Assembly (NCBI GenBank): GCA_003952965.2
Contig: CM025855.1
Coordinates: 8,818,441-8,882,440 of the forward strand
DNA: 64,000 nt
Origin: Morella rubra
Lineage: Eukaryota > Streptophyta > Magnoliopsida > Fagales > Myricaceae
Direction of reading: 5' to 3'
Each line of letters opens with the position of its first letter. Position 1 is the first letter of the stretch. Position numbers and translations under genes: made by a program. Shown in pieces: positions 45,851 to 59,134 of this stretch. Below the pieces are notes generated by a model, which worked only from the letters and a program-made list of their open reading frames with translations, had not been told where the DNA came from and searched no databases.

Positions 45851-47801
45851 TGATCATATGCTTCATATTGTAGACCGTGAGCCTAAAAAAAGTTTTTTAG
45901 TAAACCTGATCATATGCTTCACATTATAGATTGTGAGTCGCAAAAGTTCTTTAGTAACCTTATAAACATATTGAAATCGGAGGATATTCATTTGTCCATC
46001 AAGATCTTTTTTGAACGAGTAGCAGAACCAAAAACTATTGATGATACCAAATTTGAGCCCCATCCAACTTCTTGGGCCCGAATGGACATAACCCAATATA
46101 TCTAACATTTTTATTCAACAAACAAGCAACATAACCAATTCCCTAGACATGTAAGAGGAACAACTTATGATAGCAAACCACCAATAACCAAGAATCGGCC
46201 AATAATTGAAAAATCGCTCCACGACCTAAAGGTTATATGGGACAAAAATCGATCATGGGAAGTACAAGAAAGGTGGTTAAGGGAAAAAGAAAGATATTCA
46301 CGAAAGAGGTACGATTGTCATGCTATAAGTATTGTAACCACATTTGGCTTCCTGTTCCTCCTCATGGACCCAATGACTTTAATCGCAAATGAACAACCAA
46401 GGCAACTTGAACACACGGCCCCAATGGAAGCCCCCTTTTGGCCGTTAAAAATTGGGACAACCTCGATTTGTGGACAAATTAATATGGGGTTCAAAATAGC
46501 CGGGCAACAGGACTAAGGCGGGTTGTCATGGGTTTGGGGTGTACTTACATCTTGACCTTTGGGTGGGGTGCAATACTTTGACGGTGAATTGACAACAATA
46601 TTTTAATATATGCAAAGTGGGTCAAGGGCATTTTAGTCTAAAAATTTGACTAAGGGCGCAAAGTGTTTGAGATTGATAGTTAGAGGGTGAAATATAACAA
46701 AAATGGTAGTTTAGGGTGTAAAGTGCAAAACTGGATGGAAAATATATTTACCTCAATACAAAAAGTTAAAAAGAAAAAGGCAAAGGCTAAGAGACTGCAC
46801 CTGGTGAGGGGGGAAATCTACTCCCTCCACAACCCATACCTTCTAGGTGGCTGCTTGTGCGATGTAGGCAAAGGAGGGATTGCATTTCCATCTGAGGTTG
46901 TAGGCAAGGTGGAGTCCCCGTTCCTCGTCCCACCCACGCCTCCTACATGGTTGCTTATGCGGCGTAGGTGAAGTAAGGATTGCCTCTCCACTTGCTTCTA
47001 GGTTGTGGGCAAGGAGGAGTTTTCGTTCCTCATCCTGCGATCATGCATGAATGACTGCGGGATGGGCAGAGAGTGATAATCCCCCGCCCACAAGCTGCCG
47101 CACTAGGGACCCTTGGCATGACGTCTTGTGGGTGGAGAGATTGTCCTAAAGTGACATCTAGCAACCTAGGCATGGATTGCGGGATGAGCGGAGGGAAGGA
47201 CTCCCCTTGCACTAAGCGTGTGTTCGATTTCTCTCCCTACCTTTGCCTTTTTTTTTTTAGTTTTAATTTTTAAAATTTTAAATTTTTATGTACTACTCAT
47301 TTTTTTTTCCATTTTCATTGATATATCTTAAATGTATTTTACTTTTAGGTTTATTTTTCAGTTTCACCACACAACACACCGTATTCCTCTAGTTGACACA
47401 TAGAATGCTGCATCAAAACAATGTGAGGGTTCCTCTGGAACACTAATTGAGGGATGTATTTTTTGAAACAATAAAACAAAGGGATATTTTGTTTTTCTTC
47501 CTTTGTTGGCCAACTGATTTAGCTTGAAGTCCTTCTCCTCGTGACGTATTAATAGGTAGAGCTTTCAATGGAAGTGGATTAGTACTTGGCCAAGCAAAAT
47601 TGTTAGGTAGAGAAGATTCGTGGGAGAATAGGTCTTCAATTTGCAACTTTATCTAAAATAATTTCTCCATCTAAATGTAATTTTGCAGGCACTTTTTTAA
47701 CCTCCCCTTTTGCTTTCTCCACACCGATCAAATCTCCTTGTAGACTTTCTTCAAGTTATCGTTATAATTTGAGAACATGCTTGTTTGCGGGGTATAGAAA
47801 A
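45851..47801. other. intergenic, decayed repeats
   Basis: A 57-bp imperfect duplication at about 45850 and 45907 (CTGATCATATGCTTCA). MULE-TIR-like text at 46520-46750 (GGGTGCAATACTTTGAC, TTTAGGGTGTAAAGTGC). A GC-richer block at 46795-47230 has imperfect ~100-bp repeats (GGTGGCTGCTTGTGCGATGT / GGTTGCTTATGCGGCGTAGG). No protein recognised. Confidence 0.45.
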
Positions 47802-48003
47802 GGAGAGTTTCAAAAGTATTTGAATTGGAAGTTGTTTTCCCTTATCTCATTTACAAATCATTTACAAGTGTTTCATACACAATCAAAGCTAACTAAGAAC
47901 AAGTATCTCAGGTATTTGAATTCAAATTTGAATATACAATATTGACTAAGATTATCTCTTTGTTTTGAAGGACTAGATATGCTCTTTTTTGTTAGCAACT
48001 TCA
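47802..48003 (-). repeat. copia LTR (3' LTR of the minus-strand element)
   Basis: About 200 bp, starting GGAGAGTTTCAAAAGTATTT (plus-strand view) and ending GTTAGCAACTTCA. Matches 51659-51848 along its length. Confidence 0.85.
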
Positions 48004-51000
48004 TTTACTAATTCTTTAACATAACCTTGCAATCTTAAGGGAAGATCAAGAATATTAATATTGAACCGTGCAAGACTCAATGGCTTAGTAAGCATGTCTA
48101 CAAGTTGATCATGACTAGAAACAAACTTGACTTGAAGACATTTATTCACAATCTGACCGTGAACAAAGTGAAAATCTACTTCGATGTGTTTTGTTCAAGC
48201 ATGAAACAAAGGATTAGAAGCCAGGTATGTAGCACCAATGTTACCACACCATTGGATCGGTTTTTGGCTACAAGGAACATGTAACTCACCTAACAATGAT
48301 TGTAACCATTGAATTTCAACCGTTGTGTTTGTCAAGGACTTATACTCTGCCTCTGTACTGCATCTCGTGACTGTTTGTCGTTGCTTATAGCTCCATAAAA
48401 TTAAGTTTCTTCAAAAAAAAGAAAACACAATATGCGTCAATAAACTGCCAATCATCTCGGTTGCCCCCTAATTAGCACCCGAAAAACCATGTAAAGTGAA
48501 TTATGAAGGTTGTGTATTGTATAAGCCATGTGAGATAGAATACTTGAGATACCGAAGAATTCTTTTCACAGCTTGCCAATGTGCTACTCTTGGATTATGC
48601 ATAAATTTGCTTACTTTATGAAGGGCAAAAGCAAGATCCGGCCTTGTAAATTATAAATACTGTAATCTACCAGCCAAACTTCGATATAAAAGAGGATTCT
48701 TAAATAATTCTTCTTCAACAACTGTAAGAGAAGCTGTAGTAGCCATATGCAAAGAGGAAGGTTTTGCCTTGTCCATAAAGTATTTTCTAAGCAAATCGAC
48801 CACATATTTATGCTGAGTAATAAATAATCCACCATCACAAGATAAAGCTTCCACACCCAAGAAAAAACTTAATGGCCCGAGAGCTTTGACTATGAAATTG
48901 GAGATCAAGTGATCAGTTGCAGCAGAATTTGATCCTATAATAATTGTGTCATCAACATAAACTAAAAAGATATAAGACCAATGACTGCTTGCGATAAAAT
49001 ATAGAGGGAAGTATTAGCTTTGCTTTCTTGAAAACCCAACAGTAGTAGTTTGACAGTTAAGCGAGTAAACCAGGCTCTTGGAGCTTAACGGAGCCCATAA
49101 AGAGACTTTTTGAGTTGACAAAGATGATGAGGATATTGTGGCTATTGAAAACCAGGTGGCTGAACCATATATACTTCTTCATTTAAAGTCTCACGAAGGA
49201 ACGCATTTTGAACATTAATTTGTCGAATACACTAGTTATGAGAAATAGCTATTGGAAGAACCATTCGCACCATAGCTAGCTTTACCACTGAACTAAAAGT
49301 CTTGTGGAAATCAATTCCCTTTTGTTGGTGGTACCCTTTAACAACCAACCGTGCTTTGTAGCAAGCTATGTTTCCAGGCTTTCCTCTTGATCTTGAAGAT
49401 CCATCTGCAACCTACAATATTCACATGAGGTTTGGGTGGTATGAGATCTCAAGTGCCATTTTTGAGCAAAGCATCAAATTCCTTATTTATCGCTTCTCGC
49501 AAATGAGAATTTGGATATTGCCATAAGTGTATCTGGCAATGGATACCGAACAATACCAAGTCGATAAGTCGAGACAATTGTATCATTGATGGAAAATACT
49601 ATAACCAATAAAGTGCATGTTTTCGATCGAAAATCAATTTGGTGTTTATTGTATGGGCACAAGTATGGCCATCATACACAATCAAAACCTTCATAAAAGA
49701 GTAAAAAGGTTTTCGTTTGAAAATTACCTTATAAGGTGACTTCTTATTCAAAATTGAGGTCGGTAGTCTATTTATAATGTAAGTGGCTGTTTGAAATGCA
49801 TCTTCCCAGTATACTTTTAGTAAATTTGAGTGTGATAAAGGGGAAAGACCCATTTCAACTACATGGAGATGTCTTCTTTCAATTGCACCCATTTGTTCAT
49901 GTGTATACAGATAAGCTTGCCTTGTTGAATGCCCATTTGTTTGAACTATTTACTTAACCTTCTAAACTTGCCTCCCCAATCAGATTGGACAACTATTATT
50001 TTTGTACCAAAATAACATTCAACATAAGTTTGAAATTGGAAGAATTCTTTCCATATTTGATTTTAGTTTAATTGGAAAAACCCACTAGAACTTTGTGCAA
50101 TCATCAAGAAAACTTACATACTAACGAGCACTAGAGTTTGAAATAACTGATGCTGGGCCCCATACATTTGAGAAAATTAACTCAAGAGGTTTAGTTGACA
50201 CATGCGAAGAATTTCTAAATGGCAAAGTATGGATTTTAGCCATTTGACATCCTGGACATATTGCTTCTTATTTTCATCAACTGGAATAAAAGAACTAGAG
50301 ATTGCTATTTTGACTATAGGTAAGGAAGCGTGGCCTAGTCTTTAATGCCAACAAGTGAGCGCTAGAAAAATACTAGAAAGCGCATAAGGATGACAATGTT
50401 GCTTGATTGTAGACAATGAATATAGATTATCTTTAAGATTGGCCTCGATGTAGGATGTTCCCCAAGTAGTCCTTGGGAGGAAAATAAATATCGTGAAACT
50501 GAAAGTAAACATTATTATCACGGTAAAATTGATGAACTGAGATAAGTTTTTTTGAATTTTTGGAACAAGCAAAATGTGGTTTAAAATAAAAGGTTGAGAG
50601 GGTAGAAAGCATAGTAGTGTCGGTTTTAGAAATAAGTAGACCTGCACCATTTCCTACTTGAATTTGATTAGCTCTATCATAATATTCTTTGCCTAATTTG
50701 AGGGTGGTGACATCATGTGCTAGATGATGTATGGCTCTTATGTCTAGATGCTAGTCAGAATCTAAGTTGTTCTAATTTGATGCTGCCATGACTTGAGTTT
50801 TTTGTGGAGCATTTGGGTTATCATGGCAGACAATGGAGTCACGTGTAAATTGGCCATGTCCTGTAGAGTTTGAGGTGCTTTCACGATTACCATCACCCCG
50901 GCCTTAGTTGCCACCACCACGACCTCTTCCATAATTTTATTGATATTGTCTAGTTGCTACATTTGCAGTAGCATTCAGAATGGATAGTGGCTAATTGTTA

Positions 51001-51638
51001 TGATTAATACGTGATTCATTTGTGAGCAAAAGATAATAGACTTTTTCAACAGAAACAGGGTCAGGCTAAGAATTTGTGGACACCAAAGAGTCATATTCAT
51101 GCCCAAACCAGCTTGGGTATATGTGACAATATCTTTAAAATTAAGAGGCCGATCAGCAATTGCTAGCTCATCAGAGGGCTTCTTGATATTAAGGAAATGC
51201 TCCGTGGTTGAGACAGATCCTTTGCAAGAATTGAAAAGTTGAGTGCAAATTTGAATAGTTCGAGCTCGACATTGGGGAAAAAAAATTCAATTCAAGATCT
51301 AGCCAAACATCACTAGACGTATTATGGTTGATAAATTGGGTAAGAACACTATTAATGAGGAAGGCCATTATGGTGCTGAGAATGAGATTATGCTACTTTA
51401 GCCACTCTGGATAAGCAGGATTAAGAGTTCCTTCATGTGTAGATGATGACTTATTAGAAATGCCATCAATATAGCCAAACACATCTTGGCCCTTATAGTG
51501 GGGAACCATTTGAGCTTTCTACAACAGGTAATTGTCGCAGTTTAGTTTTACTATGACAATGTGGGGCATAGAGGTAAATGTTGGAAAGATGTAGTTAGAG
51601 AAGATACACATTTTAGGTAATAGATGTTTCCTTATTAT

Positions 51639-51651
51639 GGCTCTGATACCA
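51639..51651 (-). other. copia primer-binding site
   Basis: TGGTATCAGAGCC on the minus strand, the usual complement to tRNA-Met for copia elements. Confidence 0.85.
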
Positions 51652-51658
51652 TAGAAAA

Positions 51659-51848
51659 TGATAGTTCTAAAAGCAATTGAATTGGAAGTTGTTTTCCCTT
51701 ATCTAATATACGAATCGTTTACAAGTGTTTTATACACAGTCGAAGCTAACTAACAGCAAGTATCTCGGGTATTTGAATATACAATATTGACTAAGATTAT
51801 CTCTTTGGTTTATAGGACCATATATGCTACTTTTTGGTAGCAACTTCA
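51659..51848 (-). repeat. copia LTR (5' LTR of the minus-strand element)
   Basis: 190 bp, TGATAGTTCTAAAAGCAATT ... GGTAGCAACTTCA in plus view; TG..CA ends. Partner of 47802-48003. Confidence 0.85.
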
Positions 51849-51856
51849 TTGGCTTC

Positions 51857-53138
51857 TGTTAACTTTTAGTCGCAATCAATGTTTTGATGAGAACAATAAA
51901 AGTAATTCAAATTGATAAGCAAATACAATCAATATGAGCACGAAACAAACAAGCAATGATCAATTCAATGGAAGTGGCTTAAAAGTGAAGACTCGAGATA
52001 TTAGGGTAAACTTTGTAACTCATGGCTTTACTTTTAATGAGGATTTAAACTAGACACTTGCATATTTTTCAAACCATGCATAAATATTTCTATCACTTGG
52101 TTGATGATCAAATTATACCTTAAGTGCTTTAAAATTATCCTTATAAAAACTCCCAAACTTTATTTATATTCTTGGGAGTGGTTTTTGAAATGAAAATTTC
52201 AAAAGGACAACAAATAAGCTTTAAATTTCAAGTGGTTGCAAATTTAAGCTGTAGCAGTTGACCAAGTTCTATGAATTGGTTGACTTGTCATTGACTGCTA
52301 CACCAAGCAGCCGACCAGGGTAGTTTTATAAATGTCAGGGCTTTTGGCTTTATGACCGTTGGGAGCAACAGTAACTTGTAGCGGTTGACCGCTACAGAGT
52401 GTTGGTCAACCAGTACAATGTGAAAGTTGACAAATTGACCCCAAACAGCTAGAAACGACAAGTTCTAATATGTGACCTATAAAGACCATCCTAAGGCCTT
52501 ATAAATGCTGCTGAATGATCATTTAACATTATTAAGATCAGGAGAGATCAAAAGCTTTTGAATCATATTTTTCACATCATTTACACAAAACCTACACTTT
52601 CACATCCTTATTATTGTGTGAAGTCAAGAAGAGAAATTTTCATTGTATTATCTACTTTATTGAGAAAGTTTATTGTGGCTAAATAATCCATACACTCTGT
52701 CTAAAAAGAGAGGGATTCTATAGTGTTCTTTCGGTTAGATTTGTTCATCAAAAAGAGTTTGGAGAGACTTTTTCTCAAACTCGTTCTTGACACTTAAAGA
52801 GGTGATTCTCAAGTTCAAGTGTAACGAAAACTATTCCCTTGGTTGAAGGGTGTTTAGTGAATATACCTCAGGACTAGGTGAATGAGCTTAAGGGTTGGAC
52901 ATCGGTGGGTTTGCTAAACCACCTAAAAATCATTGTGTTTGCTTCTCATCCGTTAACTCTTTACTTTGTGCTTATAGTTACTTGTATTACTCTAGATTGT
53001 GCTATGAACATTACATTATCTATTATTTGTGGTCAATCATGTCTTTTAGTTATCAAACACGTCTTTGAGGGTTAGTTTCAAAAATTTTTTTAAACCCAAT
53101 TCACCCCATCTTGAGTTGTCTTAATCCTAGGAATAACA
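51857..53138 (+). repeat. 5' LTR of the plus-strand copia element
   Basis: 1,282 bp, TGTTAACTTTTAGTCG ... CCTAGGAATAACA, followed directly by a primer-binding site at 53141-53152 (TGCTATCAGAGC, one mismatch). Homologous to the solo LTR at 41370-42597. Starts 8 bp after the end of the minus-strand element's 5' LTR. Confidence 0.85.
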
Positions 53139-54993
53139 ATTGCTATCAGAGCTTGATGCTCACTCTTGAAAGATTTAACAATCTTGAGTTAGAATGACAA
53201 CAACAAGTAACAACTCTCATGTTGAAGGGCTTTCAATATCTAGATCTCTTTCTTAAAATGGAAGTGATTATACTTATTGGAAAGTAAGGATGAAAATTTA
53301 TTTTTAATCCATTGACTTTGATCTTTGGCTTTGTGTTGCAAAGGGACCTCACATTCCTATGAAAGAGGTTGATGTGAGAATTGTACCTAAAATCGTTCGT
53401 GAATATATTGATGATGATAAGAAGAAAATTTTTTTAAATGCTAGAGCTATGAATATTCTTTATTTTGCTTTAGATATAAATGAATTCAAATGAATATCTA
53501 CTTATGATAGTCTTAAAGAAATTTGGCATTCTTTAAAAATCACGCATGAAGGTACAAACCAAGTAAAAGAATCTAAGATAAGCTTGTTAGTTCATAACTA
53601 TGAATTATTTAAAATGAAATCGGAAGAAAGCATTAGTGACATATTTACTAGATTTATAAATATTGATCAACTCATGGGATCTCTATGAGCTCATTAAGAA
53701 AGGCTCAACAAGAAGAAGGAAGAGCCATTAGAGTGAGTTCTAGCTATAAGGAAGATGAGCGTGATAGAGGTCACAAAGGATGAGGACGGGGCCGTGGTAG
53801 AGGTAGAGGAAGAGGAAGAAAATGGAATAGAAAGAGAACATTGTATAGATAATCATCATTTTTTCAATAAGGGAGACAAAAGACAATCATCAAGAGGGCA
53901 TGGAAAAGGAAACAATTCAAGATCAAATGGAAAAAGCTATGACAAATCCTGAATCCAATGTTTTAATTGTGAAAAATATGGTCATTTTGCATGGAAGTGT
54001 AGAAGTGCAAACAATGTTGAAGAAGAAGCCAATTACGTTGACAAAGAAAAAATGAAGCAGAATTTGTTGTTGGTGTACAAAGAAGAAGAAAATGAAGAGA
54101 AGAATTTGTGGTATCTTGATAACACGGTAAGTAACCATGTGTGGAGATAAAAATAAGTTTGTGGAGATCGACGAATCCGTGAACAGAAAGATTACATTTG
54201 GAGACTTGTCCAAAGTTTCGATCAAGGAAAAATTTACAATTTTGATTCGCATGAAAAATTAGGACCGTCAATTTATTACTAATGTTTATTATGTGCTAAG
54301 CATGAAGAGCAATATTTTGAGCTTAGGACAACTCTTAGAGAAATGCTATAATATTCTAATGAAAAATCGTAGTTTTTCAATAAGTGAGGAAATGGGGAGT
54401 TTGATAGCCCAAGTTCCTAGGACAAAGAGCCAGATGTTTCTACTCAACATTCAAACCGATATGACAAAATGTTGGAAGACTTGTGTTGAAGATTCGAAAT
54501 TGCTTTGGCTCTTAAGACTTGGACACTTAAATTTTGAAGGACTCCAATTTCTATCCAAGAAGAAGATGGTGAATGACTTGCCTTCAATTGAGCATCCAAA
54601 TCAACTTTGTGAAGTATCTCTTTTGGAAGCAATCAAGAAAAAGCTTTCTAAATGAGGCTAGTACAAGAGCAACAAAGCCATTACAACTTGTTCAATCGGA
54701 TGTTTGTGGCCCATTCAATCTATCATCATTTGATAAGAACAAATATTCATTCTAGTTATTGATTATTTTAGCCGAAATACATGAGCTATTTTCTCAAAGA
54801 AAAATTGGAAGTATTTGAAACATTCAAAAATTTCAAAGCACTTGTTGAAAAATAAAATGAAAATGAAATAAAGGCTTTACGATCTGATAGAGTGCGTGAA
54901 TACACATCAAAGACCTTAAAAAAATTTCTCAAGAAACTGGAATTCACCATCCTTTAGCGGTTCAAGATCCCCACAACAAAATGGGGTTGCCGA

Positions 54994-55084
54994 TGAAAGA
55001 GTCGAAGATCACAGCAGAATGTTGATCGTCGAATCAAAGTAGCCCAAGAGTGATGCTGCCTTCAGATTCACGAGCACAGTTCTT

Positions 55085-55118
<34 letters not shown>

Positions 55119-56140
55119 AGAGAGAGGAACTCTCAACGTAAAAATGTCACTCTACTTTTCAAAAGAAAGCTTTGAGCTATTTCTAATGGCTCTCTCAAAG
55201 CTTCAATTGTGCTTGTGAGTAAGATCCTTAAAGACCTCAAATCTTGGTTCGTAGGATCATCATGAAAAATTATTTTTCATTAACTCCTTTATATTCTGTA
55301 TTTCGAATTTATAAGCTTCTACAAATTGTGATCATGTTCATTAACATATCACAATTGACCCCTGAGATAATGAGATTATTTTTGTGAATCCCTTTTTGTT
55401 AAAAATTATATGCTTATTTACCCTTCCACCATAATATATTCCACATGAGCTAATAGGACCGAAATAATATTCGTAATTAAGTCTCTAACTCATATAATTC
55501 TTAATTTCTAGTCTATACCCAGTTGGACCCCCAAAAAGTTTAAAAATAATTTTCTCAAATAAATATATATTTACTTAATATATATATAAGTAAATAAAAA
55601 TATTGAAAACATTTTTCACAAAAATCCGCTGCGCAACATTTTTATTTGAGTCCAATATTATACAAACTTAATGAATATACTGCCTCATCAAGAGATTGGT
55701 AGATTCCATATTTAGCAATTATACAAATATGCTTACTATGCACAAGACCCAATATTATCTGGAATATTTAATTTGTGAAGATTATCACCAATAGTTGACT
55801 GATCAGTCAAAGTATAAGCACACAATAAGCAAATATGAAAAACTCCCTCAGGTCTAAGGACAACAAGAGCTAATCATGTTGAATACCGTTCTCTACATCA
55901 GTGATCATTTCCAGAAGGTATTAATGTTTGATCCAGTTCAGTGCATGCACTCTTATAATGCATCGGAGTCCATCATTTTATCTTATAAAGGCATAATGAG
56001 TGTAGAACTATTTCTACGTTATCATGTATCTTGGCCGGAGTCAGATTTATCTTATCGGCTACTATGTTGATCATTAATCAACTTTTCTACAATGTTACTC
56101 AACAAAATGACATTTTATGTCTTTACTAGTACCTAAAATA

Positions 56141-56173
<33 letters not shown>

Positions 56174-56278
56174 AGTGATTAATCAAAAATAATAATTATC
56201 ACACAATTATTTCAAATATTAGTTTTGAGGGCATACATCAAACAACAAAGAGAAAAAAGCGAACCATTCTCAACTTCA
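54994..56278. mobile_element. unclassified ~1.3-kb insertion in copia integrase
   Basis: Begins TGAAAGAGTCGAAGATCA and ends CATTCTCAACTTCA. TG..CA ends with flanking GCCGA and CCTGA (3/5) would suit a solo LTR. Content is AT-rich and non-coding, with a GA run (55088-55112) and a TA/CA run (56141-56174). Not related to either LTR family in the window. Ends are approximate because part of the integrase coding seems to be lost at the junction. Confidence 0.45.
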
Positions 56279-56734
56279 CCTGAAGTATGTTGAAAAACAA
56301 ATGTTTTTCAAAAGAATTTTTGGCGGAAGTGGTTGCTTGTGCGGTGTACTTGTTAAATCAATGTTCCACAAAAAGTGTACAAAGCAAAACTCCTGAAAAA
56401 GAATGAAGCAGAATAAAGCCAAGTATTTATCACTTGCATATTTTTTGAAGAATTGCTTATGCACATGTACCGGATGAAAGAAGATCCAAGCTAGATGACA
56501 AAAGCACACAATTAGTCTTCATCGTCTATGATTCAAGATCCAAAGGCTACAAGTTATACAATCCAATCGACAAGACCAATGTTAGTCAAGATGTTGAGTT
56601 TGGTGAAGCAAGTACGTGGGATTGGAATTCTTCAAAAGAAGATAATCATTTTCTTCATTTCTTTAAAGATGAGCACAAAAATGAATATTTGGAGCAATCT
56701 AAGTTTCAACATCACCATCAAATTTCAAAGTTCA

Positions 56735-57330
56735 TCTACTTCATAATGGGAAGAAAGTTCAAGTTACCATAAGACAAGAGAAGCCTTAAAGATATCTATG
56801 AGTTAACAGAAAGATTACATAATCTAACTCTTTTTTGTCTCTTTGCCGATAGTGAGCCTATTTGAAGAGCACAATGCTATAGATGAAGAAATCAAAGCCG
56901 AAACAGCTTTACACTTTCCAAATGTGTACAATCAACATACAAGGCAAGACTAGTAGCCAAAGGATATCAAATTTGACAAAGTTCATCTACTCCATCATAA
57001 TGGGAAGAAAGTTCAAGTGAAGTACCATAAGACAAGAGAAGCCTTAAAGATATCTATGAAGCCACGAAGGAGTTAACAGAAAGATTACATAATCTAACTC
57101 TTTTTTGTCTCTTTGCCGATAGTGAGCCTATGAACATTGAAGAGGCGGCACAAGATGGAAGGTGGAGAAATGCTATAGATGAAGAAATCAAAGCCATGGA
57201 GAAGAATGAAACATAAGAGCTTCCTACACTTTCAAAAGGGCAAAAACTAATTGGAGTCAAATGAGTGTACAATGCAAAGAAGAATTTGGGTGGCAATGTG
57301 GAGAGATACAAGGCAAGACTAGTAGCCAAA
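56735..57330. repeat. partial duplication within copia pol
   Basis: Two copies of a ~250-bp stretch, at about 56745-56980 and 57005-57335, share ATAATGGGAAGAAAGTTCAA, GACAAGAGAAGCCTTAAAGA, TCTCTTTGCCGATAGTGAGC and CAAGGCAAGACTAGTAGCCA. The first copy has internal deletions. Confidence 0.85.
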
Positions 57331-58440
57331 GGATATAAGCCAAAGGCTTGGAATTGACTATATTGAGGTATTTGCACCCGTTGCTCGCCTGGAAACTATT
57401 TGATTGATTATTTCTTCAATGGCTCAAAATAGTTTAAAGATCCATCAAAAGGATGCCAAGTCTGCTTTCTTGAAAGGTTTTCTTGAAAATGAAGTCTATG
57501 TAAAACAACCTTTGGGTTATATTCTGAAGGAGAACGAAGAAAGAGTTTTGAAATTGAATAAAGCCTTGTATGGCTTAAGGCAAGCGTCGAGGGCGTGGAA
57601 TAGTAGAATTGACAAGTACTTCAAAGATAACAAATTTTTGAAATGCCCCTACGAACATGCTCTTTATGCAAAGGTGAATCAATATGAAGATATATTTATC
57701 GTATGTTTGTATATGGATGACTTGATCTTTATAGGAATTAATGCTACTATGTTTGAAGAATTCAAGAAAGTATTGACTTGAGAATTTGAGATGACGGATA
57801 TTGGTCTTATGTGCTATTACCTTGGCATCGAAGTAAAGCAAATAGAGGATGACATTTTCATTTCTCATGAATGTTATGCTAAAGACATTCTTAAGAAGTT
57901 CAAAATGAATGTTTGCAAGCTGGTAAGTACACCTGTAGAATGTGGCATCAAATTGTAGAGGCATGAAGATGGGGAAAAAGTAGATTCAACATTTTTTAAA
58001 AGCCTTGTTGGAAGTTTAAGATATTTAACTTATAGAAGGCCGGATATTCTTTTTGGGGTTGGACTTGTTTGTCAATACAAGGAAGTCCTTCTCCCACTTG
58101 AAGGCAGCTAAAATAATTCTTCCATACATCAAAGGTGCACTTGAGTATAGATTGCTTTATTCATTTTCAAATGATTTTAAGCTTTTGTGCTATTGTGATT
58201 GTGATTGAGCTAGAGATGTTGATGAAAAAAAAAACACAATAGGTTTGTTTTCTTCGTGGGAAATACGGTTTTACTTGGTCCTCAAATAAGCAACCCCTAG
58301 TTACACTATCCACTTGTGAAGGGGAGTATGTTGCTATGTCAAGTTGTATTTGTCAAGCAATTTGGTTAAGGTCATTGTTGAAGGAGCTTTATGTTTCGGA
58401 AAATGATCCAATAGATATTTTTGTGGATAACAAATTAGTG

Positions 58441-59134
58441 ATAGTTTATTTCTAGTAAATTAGTTGATGGGGAGGTTGTCTTTTGGTATTCTCATAGGTT
58501 ACAAAGTTGAAGGGTTAGAGACCTAGATATTCTCATCATGTAGGAGTTAAATAAGATTAACTATGATGAGTTATGTGAGATTTATTTGGGTGTTACATTT
58601 TAGAAATTGCAAAGTCTCATTGTGAACTATAAAGATTCAGATAACCTTTGTGTTATGTCGTCTTAAGTAAGTGGAAAAAAACTTTGGTTGAAGTATTTAC
58701 TTTCTCTCCACTTAGCTTCATAGACAAAGTATTGAGTATAGCCGAATCCAACATTTTCTTGTTTTTGGTTTTTTGAGGGATTTCTGGATAAAACATCAGC
58801 TTAGATTGCCACATTACTCTAACTCATGATGCCGAAACTTTCATAAAGTTTCAGGTTCATTAGCCAAAAATCTACGACAGTTTGCTGCTTGGAGACTTCA
58901 TTTTTTGTTTCTCTAAAGCATCCTCGACAACTGATTGTATATGTTAATAGGTAGGGAGTATAACTACGCCATCAAAATGACCTTCATGTATGCTTACTCA
59001 CGGTACTATAGCTACAAGCAACACTAAACTACAAAAGTTAATCTGGTATATATATTGGATGCAGAAGAAGTTACAGTCCAACTATTAGATAGTGATGATA
59101 CATTAATGGAGTTCTTTCCTAACATGGTCATAAA
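58441..59134. other. 3' flank of PLATZ gene; copia edge
   Basis: No LTR or gene recognised. Presumably contains the 3' UTR of the PLATZ gene at its right end. Confidence 0.4.

Larger units (their letters stand above)
47802..51848 (-). mobile_element. minus-strand Ty1/copia element with both LTRs
   Basis: Bounded by the short LTRs 51659-51848 (5') and 47802-48003 (3'). The primer-binding site lies at 51651-51639 (TGGTATCAGAGCC on the minus strand), seven bases inside the 5' LTR. Coding order on the minus strand is gag, protease, integrase, reverse transcriptase, RNase H, as in copia. Recognisable: integrase core at about 49890-49620 (YWEDAFQTATYIINRLPT), reverse transcriptase at about 49300-48650 (ALGPLSFFLGVEAL, YVVDLLRKYFM, LYRSLAGRLQYL), and an RNase H remnant at about 48400-48150. 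Many stops and frameshifts; inactive. No clear 5-bp target duplication. Confidence 0.87.
53139..58440 (+). pseudogene. plus-strand Ty1/copia gag-pol (decayed, interrupted)
   Basis: Order: gag from about 53190 (YTYWKVRMK), zinc knuckle near 53955-54000 (CFNCEKYGHFAWKC), protease near 54110, pre-integrase domain at 54290-54660, and integrase at 54660-54990. An inserted segment then occupies 54994-56278, and integrase resumes at about 56280 (EFLAEVVACAVYLLNQC). Reverse transcriptase lies at 57380-57960, with LKIHQKDAKSAFLKGFLENE, ALYGLRQASRAW and the catalytic CLYMDDLIFIG. An RNase H remnant runs to about 58440. Stops and frameshifts occur in every domain except a 125-residue open stretch of reverse transcriptase (57404-57781). 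No 3' LTR was found downstream, so the element is truncated. Confidence 0.87.

Noticed and set aside
53923..54271. Minus-strand frames of 109 and 102 residues
   Set aside because: Antisense of the copia zinc-knuckle and protease region.
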